64,000 nt of DNA from Bimuria novae-zelandiae CBS 107.79 (Eukaryota; Ascomycota; Dothideomycetes; Pleosporales; Didymosphaeriaceae), in assembly GCA_010015655.1 (NCBI GenBank), contig ML976734.1:96023-160022 (forward strand), in the 5' to 3' direction. The position numbers and the translations under genes are program-made. Positions 45,051 through 56,501 of this stretch are shown piece by piece. How positions within the stretch are numbered: position 1 is the stretch's first letter; every line of letters begins with the position of its first letter. The notes under the pieces are model-generated. The model did no database searches and was not told the DNA's origin. It was given only the letters and a program-made list of their open reading frames with translations.

Positions 45051-45563
45051 ATGCAAAGCAGATATCCGTCTCTCACCAAGCCAATCCCAAGAATGCCTAG
45101 AAGCCTCTCCATCGGCCCCACGCCCTCGAACAACACCCCCACCGGCGCGGCCCCTGCCATGCCGCCGCCCTCCCAAGTACGTCCCAACGGCACCACTGCG
45201 CTAACTCCCCGCTCCGGCTCGCGCAACCACAGCTCCAACACCCCCTCACCCCTCCACCTGATGACTCTCGCGCCCTCCGACTCTATCTACACAACAACCA
45301 TCACCCTCCCGCGCGACCTCACCATCACGACCTCGCACCCCATCGCCATCTCTGAAGTCGAGGCCCTCGCGCACGTGCAGATACTTCGGCTCTGGGAGGT
45401 GCTGCTCGAGATGCGGGACCGGCCCGCGCGCACGCCATTCCTGGAGTGGTTGGAGATGAAGGCTTTGCCTGAGTTTGACGAGGGGGTGTGGACGGAGAAG
45501 GTGCTGCTGAGCTTGGCGGTTGTGGAGGCGGTCTTGCGCGGGAAGTGGAATGAGCCGGTGTAG
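45051..45563 (+). CDS. Hypothetical protein, Pro/Ser-rich N-terminus
   Basis: Single exon, 170 aa, ATG 45051 to TAG 45561-45563. The first half is disordered and rich in Pro, Ser, Thr and Asn. The second half (about 75-170) looks folded: a hydrophobic and charged region with ITLPRDLTITTSHPIAI, then helices VQILRLWEVLLEMRD and KVLLSLAVVEAVLRGKW. No domain recognised. Third-position GC bias matches the neighbouring genes, supporting it as real. It lies tail to tail with the condensin gene (stop at 45856). Confidence 0.6.
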   Translation: MQSRYPSLTKPIPRMPRSLSIGPTPSNNTPTGAAPAMPPPSQVRPNGTTALTPRSGSRNHSSNTPSPLHLMTLAPSDSIYTTTITLPRDLTITTSHPIAISEVEALAHVQILRLWEVLLEMRDRPARTPFLEWLEMKALPEFDEGVWTEKVLLSLAVVEAVLRGKWNEPV

Positions 45564-45855
45564 GTGGGGAGAGTGTTGTTGGGTTGTAGGTAGGGAGGTG
45601 GGAAGGGCAGAGGTGAAAAAAAAACGGTGATGAGGAAAAACGGAGAAGTCTTGGAAGGAACCGGTTAGAGGTTTTCATGAGAATGTGTGGTTGATATCGT
45701 ATGCAACATGTAATTGACCCCGGTCCTTATTCATATCATCATTACCCAAATCGTGCACTTGTCTTCGCCTGTTCCTTAGAAAAATCGACCATACAACGCC
45801 ATGCCCGTCGAACCGTGAGCTAGGAACCAAGTCTATGAGGTAGAAGCGCAAGTAC
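45564..45855. terminator. Convergent 3' region shared by the hypothetical gene and the condensin gene
   Basis: About 290 bp between two stop codons, holding both 3' UTRs. No gene supported; poly(A) signals are not obvious by eye. Confidence 0.5.
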
Positions 45856-48800
45856 CTAACCTCTCGACGCTTTCGAAGCCAACACAGTGGTATCATCATC
45901 CTCTTCCTCATCATCCATCTCGCTCGCCAGGAGGCTATTCACAATGTCGTCTTCCGTTACGATCCGACTCTGCGCCGTGTCTTCCATCTCGACATTGTCG
46001 TCCTCTTCAAGATCCAACGGCATTCTTGTGCTCTCTCCCTGAATGCCCGCCATCATGGTATCTTCTTCTTCTTCTTCTTCTTCTTCTTCCTCCTCCTCTT
46101 CCGTTGGTGCAGTCTCGGGAATCTCCGTCCCTTCCGGAGCGACTGTTTCTGCCTCACTCTCGGCAGCCTGTGTAGCGGTCTCCATTTCGCCAATTCTCTT
46201 TGTGAGATTGACTTCAAGCTTGGTGAGATAGTTGCGTTGCGTTGCGTCCGTTCCGAGTTTGGTTTCCACTGCTTCAGTGACAAGACTGTGAAGTGTGCCC
46301 AGTGCCTCTTCATCCGGAGCGCGACCAGACGGTGCCATGTACACCTTCGTGAGAAGAGTGAGCATGGGCTTACGCTCGTCTTGTGAGACAGCGCGACCAA
46401 GCGTGCGCTCCAAAATTTCAGTAGCGAGGCGAATGTGTGGCTCTTCTGCTTCCAGGCTTGTATAAGGCTTGCCATCGATATCCAGCTGTGTTTGATTCAC
46501 AACCTTGCGGCCGTCAGTCCAGTCGGCAAGATGGGCGGTAATGATCGGCCAGCCGACCATGTCATCATCTTCCTCGCCCATGTCTTCTTTATGTTGTAGC
46601 AGCTTGGTGATAATTGGCACAGAGAGCTGGGCCATGAGACTCGCATTCTTGAGTTTGGAGTGGCAGAAGGTGGGGAGGAAGTAACTCAATGCTTGTCTGA
46701 CGCCTGGGTAATTTGCCGTATCGGGATCGAAGTAGGCCAAGGTAAACTCCCTCAAAATATCAGTTGTCTGTTCTAGTGGCAGCAAGTCAAACAGCAGCAA
46801 TTTTGAGCCTGCTGTGCAAGTTATAAGGCTGATGGTGTGGTTGTCCGATCTGAGACCCCTGAGGATGGCTTTGGCCAACGGTTTGGCAAATGGACTAGGC
46901 GTCGGTTCTTCTCCTTCCTCTGCTGGCTCGTCCTGCAAGAGAGATTTATGCTGCCAGAAGATATCCACCAGGGCTTGTATGACGATCTCTTTCAGCGCGT
47001 CATGGCCTTTAGAGAAGCAGTGAAAGAACAGCTGAAGATTGCTCTGTGCAAGGTCCTAGATCGAACGTAAGTATAGATCTCAAGATACTGAAACATTGGA
47101 AATCGTACCTTGCTGAGAATGGAACCCAGTGCCAGGCATCTAAGGCCAATTTCTCTGACCTGCGCTTCTTGACCCCGAACCGCCGGGATGATTAGCGTGT
47201 TCAAAATAGTGACCAAGGAGCTGTCTGTGAAGTCCAGCTTGACGACAGTCTCAAGCGTGCATTGGGCAATGTACAGACACTTCAGGTAGACCATGATCTC
47301 TTGTTGGTGCCGCATTTCTTCCTCCTCAGGGTCGATCGCTTCCTTCGCTTTTGGCTTTTTCCGTCTGCTGTCGATGTCGTCGCGTCCAACGTCCGATTGA
47401 GCCGAATAAAAACTTTCGTTGTCTTCCGCATCGTCACCAGTGATGGTGTCGTCGTTGTCCTTGTCCTTCAATTCGTCCTTCACGTCGGCAATCACCTCGA
47501 GAATGTCTCTGCAGAACTCTGCCTCTGTGGTGCAGCAACAGCGCAGAACCTGAACAGCCAACTTTGTGCACTCCTGCTCTAGTGCAATTTCTTTTGACAG
47601 GTTTTCGCGCATAATGTTCATCACCTGGTTGCGTCCAATAGGTGGGCTGTAGTCGAGGGTGAGAGCAATGTGGAGCAGTTGTTGCACGATGAAATCCTTG
47701 TCCACGCTCTCATCCCGCGCTGCTTCCAATTCAGCTTCATTGCTAGCTTCTCCTTCTCTTCTAAGGGCATCGCTCAGCGCCTTAAAATGGTGCTTGAGGA
47801 TGTATGCAAACTGTTCTAACCCAGGAAAGTTGTCTTCTAGCTCCTGCTTGAGCCTGACGTCGGTAGTGTCATTCAAATTATTCCAGAAATCATTCAAACT
47901 GCGCGCCAGAAAGGCACGTGAAGTGTCCAAATTAAGCCAGAAAGCGTGAGTGAACTTGCTAGGTTCAGCTGTTATGGGGTCGACAGATGTGATGAAGTCG
48001 CGGTAATCTGTGCGAATTTGCCACAAATGCTGCATAGCGTCATGCGCGACCCCTTCTTCAATACCGGCGCGGTCCACGAGATAGATGCGCTCGAGCAGCT
48101 CTGCGACAGCCTCAATGGTAGGCGGCGCTGGCTCACCTGGCTTCTTCTCCTCTTCCGGACGGCTATCATATGCACCAGCGCAATCTTCAAGCCACTTGTT
48201 ACAAAAGAGACGCGCGGCAGCTGATCTTACGAGATCGTCGCGGTCGCGCAGACCCCATCGGATGAGTTTCTCTCGCTCAGCCATCTTCAAGGATCGAAAG
48301 TCACCCAGAGTCGGAAGAACACTGCGATAGACTTCACGCCTGACCAGCGGATCCATATCCCTCGCACGTTCGCACAGGTATCTCACCGTAGATGGGTTGA
48401 GTGGCATGGCTTTCACTATTGTGCGGCGGACTTCGGCGCTCGGGTCGTTCTGCATCATATCGAGAAGCCTGTGTTGGATGCTGAGCGCAACATCATCATC
48501 GTCATCGTCGTCTTCCTCGCCATCTTCCCCGTCACCACCGTTGTTCAAAAAGCGAAGCAGGCCCAATACGGCCTGCACGCGGACAGTTTGTTCTTTGTGG
48601 CGCGATAGTTTCTTGAAGCAAACCCTGATCAACGCAAAAGTATCATCGTCCAGCGTATCGATATGACCGATGATATGCGCGAGGGTCTGTGTGGCTCGGA
48701 ATTGGACGACTTTGTTGTGTACGGGGTTGGACTCGGAGGGCGGAAAGAGGATGTCGAGAAGCGTACGAAGGATGCGCTCGCTCAGACGAAAAGTGGGAGC

Positions 48801-49301
48801 TTCGGACAGGTCGATCTCCTCTCCCTCGTCCGGTTTAAGCTTCTCGAGATCTTGACGCCGTTAGCATACCAACCCGACTGTTGAAGAAACAGACTTGCCC
48901 TTCTCAAGAGCGTGTTGCAGGAACAGACACAGGAACCTGATGACGCGGTCCGCCTCTGTCACGCCCTTCTTCACGTTCAGGACCCGCAATAAGCAGCGGA
49001 TGACCTCGGCCTCAAACTCCTCCGCGCCGAACTCCTCCTCTGGCTGCTCTTTCTTCTTCTTCTTCCGGCTCTCGGACTGTTCATAATAACACCGTAGCTG
49101 TATCTTCCGCAGCAGTGTCAGAAGTTTCCGATGTGTGGAGATGGTGTTTTGTGCGTCATTGAATATATGGGCTATCTCGCTGCGTAACGAAGTGTCTGGC
49201 CCCTCGTCTGGTATCTCTACGTTCGATGCTGAGGCGCGCGATCTGCCGGCGGATTTGCGCGTCGTGGCAGTAGAGGACCGAACGGATGTCCGTCCCGGCA
49301 T
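45856..49301 (-). CDS. ycg1: Condensin complex subunit 3 (CAP-G / Ycg1 / Cnd3)
   Basis: Exons 49301-48899, 48850-47109 and 47055-45856, about 1114 aa, close to the usual length (yeast Ycg1 is about 1035). It is a HEAT-repeat subunit of condensin needed for mitotic chromosome compaction. The N-terminus has IAHIFNDAQNTISTHRKLL; HEAT repeats run through FRATQTLAHIIGHI, VQAVLGLLRFLNNG, EVRRTIVKAMPLNPSTVRYL and VRREVYRSVLPTLGDF; the tail is strongly acidic with a poly-Glu run. Intron 1 (48851-48898) keeps frame only with a GC donor (GCAAGT) and acceptor CAAG, with branch GCTAAC. Intron 2 is 47056-47108 (GTACGA...TCTAG). Shares a 308-bp divergent promoter with the cysteine synthase gene. Confidence 0.93.
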
Positions 49302-49609
49302 TGTGCGTGTATCCGTACACTGCTTCGTATTGTTCTATCCCACTGAGTATCCTGCGCGTGTGTATTTTCGTTGGTGTCGTTGTATGGCGCTTGTTGTCGA
49401 CTGCGTGGTGTTGGGACGGTTGTTTGTTTACGGCTGGGCTGGATACGGACAAGCGAGTAGCGGGATGGGAAAGCACGTGCGGGCGCAAGGAAAGCTCGAG
49501 CCACGCAATTGCGTAATCGGCGAGACGATTTGCCGAGTAGGCAAAGCATCCATTCCGTATTTCGTAATGTCTTTCTCATAGCGCATTGCAACATTTGAAC
49601 TTGAGCAAC
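49302..49609. promoter_or_regulatory. Bidirectional promoter, ycg1 / cysteine synthase
   Basis: 308 bp separate the two divergent ATGs (49301 minus, 49610 plus). Both core promoters and leaders must lie here or overlap. Confidence 0.7.
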
Positions 49610-50796
49610 ATGTTCAGGACTGCGCCGCGTCGCTTTGCGGCTTCGCTCTGGCGGAGTGCCGAGAGCCTGTCGCAATTGGAGGCTGGCTACCAGACTGGCA
49701 TCAACATCTCCAAGGCGCAGGGCATCGGCCAGCGGGGCTTCATTGATGGTACATTCAGTTGCCTGTCTTATGTTCTCGCTTCCACTGACTTGTGTTAGCA
49801 ATTGGCAAGACGCCGCTTATCCGCCTCAAGCGCCTTTCCGAGGAAACAGGCTGCAATGTCCTGGGTAAAGCCGAGTTCCAGAACCCTGGTGGCAGCGTGA
49901 AGGATCGCGCCGCACTCTTTGTCGTCGAAAACGCCGAGAGACTGGGCTTGCTGAAGCCGGGCGGTACCGTCATCGAAGGGACGGCTGGAAACACTGGTAT
50001 TGGTCTTGCGCATGTCTGCCGCTCCAAAGGCTACAAGCTGGTCATCTACATGCCAAATACCCAGTCGCAAGGCAAGATCGACTTGCTGAGACTGCTTGGA
50101 GCCGAGGTCTACCCAGTGCCTGCAGTCGCGTTTGAGAACCCGCAAAACTACAATCACCAGGCGAAGAGGCACGCAGAGAGCATGGACAACGCCGTCTGGA
50201 CGAACCAATTCGACAATGTGGCGAACCGCCAGGCACATATCGAAACTACTGGACCCGAGATTTGGTATCAGACCGAAGGCAAAATCGATGCCTTCACATG
50301 TGCAACAGGGACTGGAGGATCGCTTGCTGGCGTCACCCGATACTTGAAAGAGAAGAGTGACGGAAGGGTGAAGAGCTTCCTCGCTGACCCGCCAGGGTCT
50401 GTGCTGCACTCCTACATCCAAAGCGGCGGCAAGCTTGCCGAGCGCGCTGGCGGCTCGGTAACAGAGGGCATCGGACAAGGACGTATCACAGATAATTTGA
50501 AGCCCGATATCGACCTCCTAGATGGCTCCCTGCACATCAGCGACGAGAAGACCATTGAAATGGTATACCGATGCCTCGACGAGGAGGGCCTATACTTGGG
50601 CGCGAGCTCCTGCTTGAATGTCGTCGCCGCCAAAGAGGTGGCAGAGAAACTCGGCAAGGGACACACGGTCGTGACTTTGCTTTGCGACGGCGCGTACCGC
50701 TACGCGGACAGACTTTTTTCCAAGAAGTGGCTCGAAGAGAAGAAGCTTCTCGGCGCGATACCCCAGCATCTGACCAAGTATATCGTCCTACCGTAA
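49610..50796 (+). CDS. Mitochondrial-type cysteine synthase (O-acetylserine sulfhydrylase-like, Mcy1/Cys12 group)
   Basis: Exons 49610-49748 and 49799-50796, 378 aa; the 50-nt intron has branch CACTGAC and acceptor TTAG. PLP-dependent fold type II: the cofactor Lys in [11 protein letters not shown], substrate loop GTAGNTGIG, phosphate loop [11 protein letters not shown]. The Arg/Ala/Ser-rich N-terminus ([19 protein letters not shown]) looks like a mitochondrial presequence. [17 protein letters not shown] and the long insertion place it with the yeast YGR012W/Mcy1 and S. pombe Cys12 group rather than cytosolic Cys-B (from memory of the family). Divergent from ycg1, convergent with the Nudix gene, 70 bp between stops. 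Confidence 0.88.
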
Positions 50797-50866
50797 CACG
50801 TACTAACAAGTGAACAACAAATACAATTGTCTAAGCAATTCTTGCACCTTCTATCATGGCGTTTAC

Positions 50867-52147
50867 CTATATCATCGGTGCTCCACTCGCAAACCCGTTG
50901 GCCACAGCGCTCATCAATTGATACGCAATAGCCGTCTTAGGGGGCACTCTCAATCCGCCCTCCATATATTCTGGCCCAGGGCCTTCGCCTAACCCACTCG
51001 TACCCACTCTAAGCGCTTCCCTCAGCTCCTCGACAGTAAACCACTTCGCATCTTCCAGCTCCGCATCATGCCCTAGGTGAATGTCTTCACCTCCCGGAAT
51101 GGCTTGCCCAATCGCACCAATCATCAAATTCGCGGGGTACGGCCACGGCTGCGTGCTGTGAATAACCACGCGCCCCAGATGGACGCCGCTTTCTTCCCAG
51201 ACCTCGCGGCGCACAGCCTCTTCGACGGACTCGGCGGGCTCTAGGAAGCCGGCGAGCGTAGAGTACCAGTGCGGCGGCCAGCGCTTCTGGCGACCGAGCA
51301 GCATGCGCTGGCCATCCGCAGAGACCACGGCCATGATGACGGTAGGATCTGTTCTAGGGAAGCAAAGGTTCGAGACCCCGGTTCTGGTTGCGCAAGGTGG
51401 ACGCTCGGGGCTCTGCACAGCAGGTGCAACGTCTTTGGGCGGACACGTCCGTTTGAAGCCCGCGTTTACGGAGAGCGTGGGGTATCCGCAGGCAGCGCAG
51501 TACGGATTCCTGGCGTTCCAATCGAGCAGATGGCGCGCCTCGGCGTAGATTGCAGCTTCCTGCGCCGGCAGACTCAGGTTCATCCGCCCTTTGCTGAACT
51601 CCTTACCGTCCGCTGTCAACTTCTTGATCAACTTCTCGCACTCCTCAGACACGCTTCCTTTCGGCGTCACGTCGACGGCAAACCATGGCACGCCCTTGTA
51701 GTGCTCTTTGTATACCAGGCCCTCCTTTTTCTCTTCCAGTCCCAAGAATATTATTTGAGGGACGTACACGCTCGAGTTGTACTGCGCGATTGTCTCCTCT
51801 TCGGATCGGGAGTACGGGTCCTGGCCAACAATAGGCTTGACGTCGTCGAAGGTAGCGGTTGCGATTGAGCTGGGAGAGTTCACGAGGGGCTCGAGCTTGT
51901 TGAACAGGAGCACCTTCGTGGTAGGGTGCCGGATTGCCTGAGACAAGAAGGCATTATCGGTACGGAGAAAGGACACTCGGTTTAGAGGGGAGCCTGTATC
52001 GGAATGCGTTAGAACTTAAACTTGGTCTGTTGGAAGGGGCCTGTTACCAGAGAAGTAGTTCGCAACCTCCTTTCCGAACTTTCGCGAGAGCATGCTTTCG
52101 ACTTCTGCGTGTGCGGGCTCGGGAAGATCGGGCAGGGGGAGTGACAT
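50867..52147 (-). CDS. NADH pyrophosphatase, Nudix family (Npy1 / NUDT12-13 type)
   Basis: Exons 52147-52048 and 51993-50867, 408 aa; the 54-nt intron (GTAACA...TACAG) joins ANYFSG to SPLNRVSFLRTDNA. It hydrolyses NADH to NMNH and AMP. The Nudix box GX5EX7REUXEEXGU is complete in GFLEPAESVEEAVRREVWEE then SGV. The preceding zinc-ribbon begins CAACGYPTL, as in this family; the second half has C at KRTCPP and a later Cys in NLCFPRTDPTVIM, so the second CxxC is irregular. Family motif PRTDPTVIM is present. The C-terminus APMI is not a peroxisomal PTS1, unlike yeast Npy1. Shares a 365-bp divergent promoter with COG2. Confidence 0.9.
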
Positions 52148-52512
52148 AACGGTGGTCTCGCAGCAATTGCTTGACCGGTAGGATAAACCGAGGAAATACA
52201 CAATCAAGTTTGAGGCGTGCGGAGCAGGAAAGGGAGCAGCTTAAGCTTGATCAACTCCCCAAGGTAGATCAGTTAGATTAGTTTATTTTGACGTAGAGAG
52301 TCGATAGCGGGGCTGGATTATCAAACAAACGCTGGTGTGCTCGTTCCGAAATCGGAAAAGCGTACCGATGATGCCAGCGCGGGATCCGCTTATCTCCGGC
52401 CACGTGTGTGCGCGACATTATCGGATCTTGTATACACGTCTTGGACACGCTCGACAACGCGGTGTTCTCCCATAAGTACCCGGATGGCCCAATGCGATAG
52501 CGCCTGGCAACC
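52148..52512. promoter_or_regulatory. Bidirectional promoter, NADH pyrophosphatase / COG2
   Basis: 365 bp between divergent start codons. A CCAAT box (GGCCCAATGCG) lies near 52484-52494, shortly before the COG2 ATG. Confidence 0.65.
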
Positions 52513-53422
52513 ATGAGTCGCTTCTACGTACGCTCCCGCCCCATCGCAATTCACGCCCCATTGACTGACAATTGCTACATAGATCGACGACTCGTCCTCC
52601 CCCACAAGCCCAACCCACGCCTCCTCCTCTAGCGGCAGCGACACCGACACCGACCTCCCCTACCCCCTCCCCCTCCCGCGCAGCGCCTTCCTCGCGCCTA
52701 ACTTCACGCCCCAAACCTACCTCTCCACCCTACACAACCGGCACCAAACGCTCGAAGACCTGCGCACAGAACTGCGCTCGCGCTCACAACTCCTCTCCCG
52801 GGAGCTGCTCGACCTCGTTAATGCGAATTACACGGATTTCCTGTCTCTAGGGGCGAGTCTGAAAGGCGGTGATGAGCGCGTGGAAGAGGTGCGTGTTGGG
52901 TTGTTGGGGTTTAGGAAGGAGGTTGAGGGGCTGAGAGAGGGGGTTAGGGAAAAGGAGGAAGAGGTGAGGAAGTTGGTGCGGGAGAGGGAGGAGGTGGGGA
53001 GGAAGATTAAGGTGGGGAGGGCGTGTGTGGAGTATGAGGCTGGGCTGAAGGGGTTGGAAGAGGCGGTTGTTATTGAGGCGGACCCTGGGGAGGCGAATGA
53101 GAGTGAGGAGGAAGAAGAGGACGATGAGGATGAGGATGAGGGAGTGCTGGGCGGGGTGGCGATTGGGAAGTTGAGGAGGCATGTGTTGAGGTATCGTGTT
53201 GTGCAGGAGCAGGGGAGGAAGTTGGGGGAACATCCGTTTGCGGTTGCGCAGGCGCCGCGCGTGGTAAAGGTGAGGAGTGCGCTGTTGCTGGATCTGAGTA
53301 CGGCGTTGCAGCAGGCGAAGGTGGCGAAAGCGTCCGAGAGGGTTATGAAAATCATGAAAGTCTACGGGGATATGGGAGAAGCGGGCGAGGCTGTGAAGGT
53401 GTTGAAGGGGTTAAAGGCATGA
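52513..53422 (+). CDS. cog2: Conserved oligomeric Golgi complex subunit 2
   Basis: Exons 52513-52527 and 52583-53422, 284 aa. The 15-nt first exon (MSRFY) is followed by a 55-nt intron (GTACGC, branch TTGACTGAC, acceptor CATAG); removal opens the frame into IDDSSSPTSPTHA. The COG2 N-terminal domain is clear: LPRSAFLAPNF, QTLEDLRTELRSRSQLLS, RELLDLVNANYTDFLSLG, then a coiled coil. COG tethers intra-Golgi retrograde vesicles. A long Glu/Asp run (about 53100-53145) interrupts the helical region. Short fungal COG2 proteins of this length are usual. Convergent with the uL1m gene, 152 bp apart. Confidence 0.88.
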
Positions 53423-53574
53423 GCAGCCAGACCGTGGAAGTTGAAAGCATAATACCCAGCATAGCGAGTACGGCAGGACATCCTTGATTGGACGAAAAAG
53501 TATGGTACATTGTTCGTACACCCAAAAAATCTACAAATCTTATATGCATACAACACATGCCCCGATCTCGCAGC

Positions 53575-54554
53575 TTACAGTGGCCCCGACAACTCCTTCG
53601 GTGAGATCGAGTTCGGCCCTCTGTACTCCCCGTTCAGCGTGAAACCCGGCGCATTCGTCGAGCTGAGCACGACTTCGTGGACCTCCTTCTCACTCGACAT
53701 CTGTCCAATATCCTTCCTCAAGGACTCCATGAAGGCCTTGATATTCGCTTGCATGGCTTCGGGCGCGAATCCCAGCTGTCCAATCGCCAGTCTGACCACT
53801 GCGTCCCTCTCCCTGTACTCGCTGCCACCAACCATATTCCGCACCGCCTGGGCCACGTTACTGACCACGGTGCCCAGCTTTGTAGAGGGCATCAAGCCCT
53901 TTGGACCTAGAATTCTACCGAGTTGCGCCTTGTTGAGTTTCTGGAGGCTGTCGATGTGGCATATACACCGATCGAAGTTGACCACGCCTTCCTTCACCTG
54001 GGCGAAGATCTCGTCTTCGCCGACCAGCGAGGCGCCTGCCGCGCGGGCGTCGTCGGCCACTTTGGAGTCTGGAGGCGCGATCACGCAGATGCGGATATCC
54101 GTCTTCACGGGGTGGGGTAATCGGAGGCGGTTGCGGACGACGGGGCCGCTTCTCTGGGTGCGGAAGCGCACGGCGAGATCGTATTTGGAGGACGTTGGGT
54201 TGCGGCCGACTTCGAATGCGCGGATGTAGCTGCTTTCGCATTAGACCACCATCCGCTATGAGAAGCTGGCGTAGACGGGGTGACTTACTGCATCGCGTCT
54301 ATGAGCGAGAACTGCTCGATTTCGCGGAGATCATAATTGGTGAAATTCTTGTTCGCCTTCTTCTTCTTGTTCTCGATTTTGGTACCGCGAAGTATCCATC
54401 GCTTCGATAATTGCTCCAGAGGGGCGAAGGCCAATTGCGGTATTGACGGCCGCACGGAGGATGTGAACGGTACGGTTGTTCTGCTCAGCGGAGCGAGGAA
54501 GGAGCGTGCAGGTGCCATTAGAGCTGCCACCTTGACGGCTGCCGTCGCGTGCAT
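53575..54554 (-). CDS. mrpl1: Mitochondrial large-subunit ribosomal protein uL1m (L1)
   Basis: Exons 54554-54289 and 54229-53575, 306 aa; the 59-nt intron (GTAAGT, branch CTAAT, acceptor GCAG) joins FSLIDAM to YIRAFEVGRNPTSSKYDLAV. L1 signatures: RTQRSGPVVRNRLRLPHPV, LNKAQLGRILGPKGLMPSTK then LGTV, which binds 23S-type rRNA at the L1 stalk. The N-terminus is Ala/Arg/Ser-rich (MHATAAVKVAALMAPARSF), fitting mitochondrial import, followed by a KIENKKKKANKNF basic stretch. An internal ATG 36 nt downstream (MAPARSF) is an alternative start. This is the last gene before the AT-rich block. Confidence 0.92.
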
Positions 54555-54759
54555 CCAAAAGTTTAGATCCAGGTCGGAGGTTCGGGGATGCCAAGATGTT
54601 GACTAAGCAGCTAACGGTCACGTATCCCACCAGCAAGCCGCGCACACCAGTAACCTGCGCACCCCAACAAAATCGCGCAACGCGTCCTACACAATCAACC
54701 ATGTCACAACGCCAGCAGCCCTTATAAGAGGGTAGATAAGCCTTGCAATCGTATCCCAT

Positions 54760-56372
54760 TAGAATACATTATTAATAACTATACACTTGTAAGTAGGAGC
54801 CTATTATATATTACAATCAATCCTATAGTCGCGCCTTTAAGGTATTTAGCTAAAATATAAGATAAGATTACTAAATTACAAGCTACACCCTATAGAGGAG
54901 TGAGCCCTAGTACAGTAAATCTTAGATCTTAACTAACGTAGATTTCTACCTTATATTATTAATATATATAAGATAGCTAACTATTTACCAGCTACTATTA
55001 AGCCCTTCGGGGTAGCCAGTCCTAAAGGCGGCTAGGGTTAGTTCTTAGTAAAAGTAATATAAGGTAGGAAAGCGGTATTAATCGCTTACGCGTATTAATA
55101 GGACGTTAGTATTAAAAGTAAGATAGTTATAATTAAATTAATATAAGTCTAAGTTAAATCCAAATAATATATTAATAAATAGATTAAATCTAAAAGATAA
55201 AAGTCTATTTATTAAGTTCTTATATATTTAAGATAATTATCAGGCTAAGCGCTCTAATTAAGGTAATTAAGTATTACTTATAGTAGGGTGACAAAAAATA
55301 GAGTAGTTGTGAGGCACTTATGTGGTAGGCAATTCGGATCAGGGTAGGTGTGTATATTAGACAAACCCTTGTGGGATGTCAAAGGGTCTATCGTAGAATA
55401 TATAGAGTGTTATAAGGCGCTCACACCTTGGTCCGATCCGGGTTAGGACGGTAAGGCTAAAGTGGCACTTTATAGATTATTTAGTAGTATAAGTTAATGC
55501 GATAACTTAGCGTATAGCTATATAATTTAATCTTATAATAAATAAGATAACTATTAGTTTATATAGGAGAACGTACTCGCATAGAAGATATATAAGTTAA
55601 CTATAAGGAGCGTAATATAGGAAACTATCTAGTATATATCCCTAGCCTACTTAGTTACTTAGTACTACTAATTAACTAAGCAGTCACGTGTATTGCTTAG
55701 TTACTTAGTACCACTAATTAACTAAGTAGTTACGTAACTATGGGGCTAGCTCCTTAGCGTGCTTGTTAAGGTCGTCCCGATCGCTAGTCCTATTAAGCGC
55801 CCATTCCCTTCCTTCCGTCCTTGGTTCGTAACATAGAGTACATCCCGTGACTGAGCCGCTAGGGCCCCGGGGGTGGCCCGTGGAGGATCCGAGGGATCTC
55901 TGAGGGGCCGCCCCTGGGTGCTGTCAATAATGCTCCTGACAGTAGTCTTAAAAGTTATAGTTTTTTAGGTTTTATAACTTAGCCAATATTAGGTTTCTAG
56001 TCAGGGGTAAAATGTAGTTTAGTAAAGAAAATATAGAAAACGAAGGCTATAAGCCTACTTCTTGCTTTGTAAGCAAGTAAAAGCTATTATAATTTAGTAA
56101 TTTAAAGAAAAGATTTTAACACCTATATAAGTACTTATAACTTATTGTTTAATGTATGATATAATTCCTTTTAAATAGACTAAAGTATTAGTGTATCTTC
56201 TCGATACGTACTAATTTTTACTATTTAATTTTTACTTAAATGTTAACTTATCTAATAGAATATTTATAAGGTACAAAATTTAACTTTTTTAATAATAAAA
56301 TAGTAATAATACTAAACTAGTTCTTAGTATACTAATCCTTAGCGTCTCTAATATCCTTATAACGCTTAGGTA
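54760..56372. repeat. AT-rich RIP-decayed block with a tandem repeat and a GC-richer patch
   Basis: No gene seen. A 46-bp-period tandem pair (55650-55690 and 55696-55736) contains the inverted motif CTTAGTTA...TAACTAAG. A less mutated GC-rich patch at about 55780-55940 ends in CTGACA and might be an LTR fragment, but no matching start or target duplication was found. Confidence 0.5.
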
Positions 56373-56501
56373 TACGGAGGAGCCGGTCAAAAGTTTCTGC
56401 TCGCGCTAAAAGCGCCACAAAACTTGGCATACCCACAAAGCTTTCGATCTCGCTCCTAAATTGACTTTTCTACCAGATTCAACCAAAATTTTGATCTTAA
56501 T

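Noticed and set aside
45325..45678. 117-codon minus-strand frame overlapping the hypothetical gene
   Set aside because: Pro/Ser-rich low-complexity shadow of the plus-strand coding sequence.
55733..55940. Solo LTR with GTAGT target duplication
   Set aside because: The proposed left boundary falls within a 46-bp tandem repeat that explains the match; the start would also not be TG.
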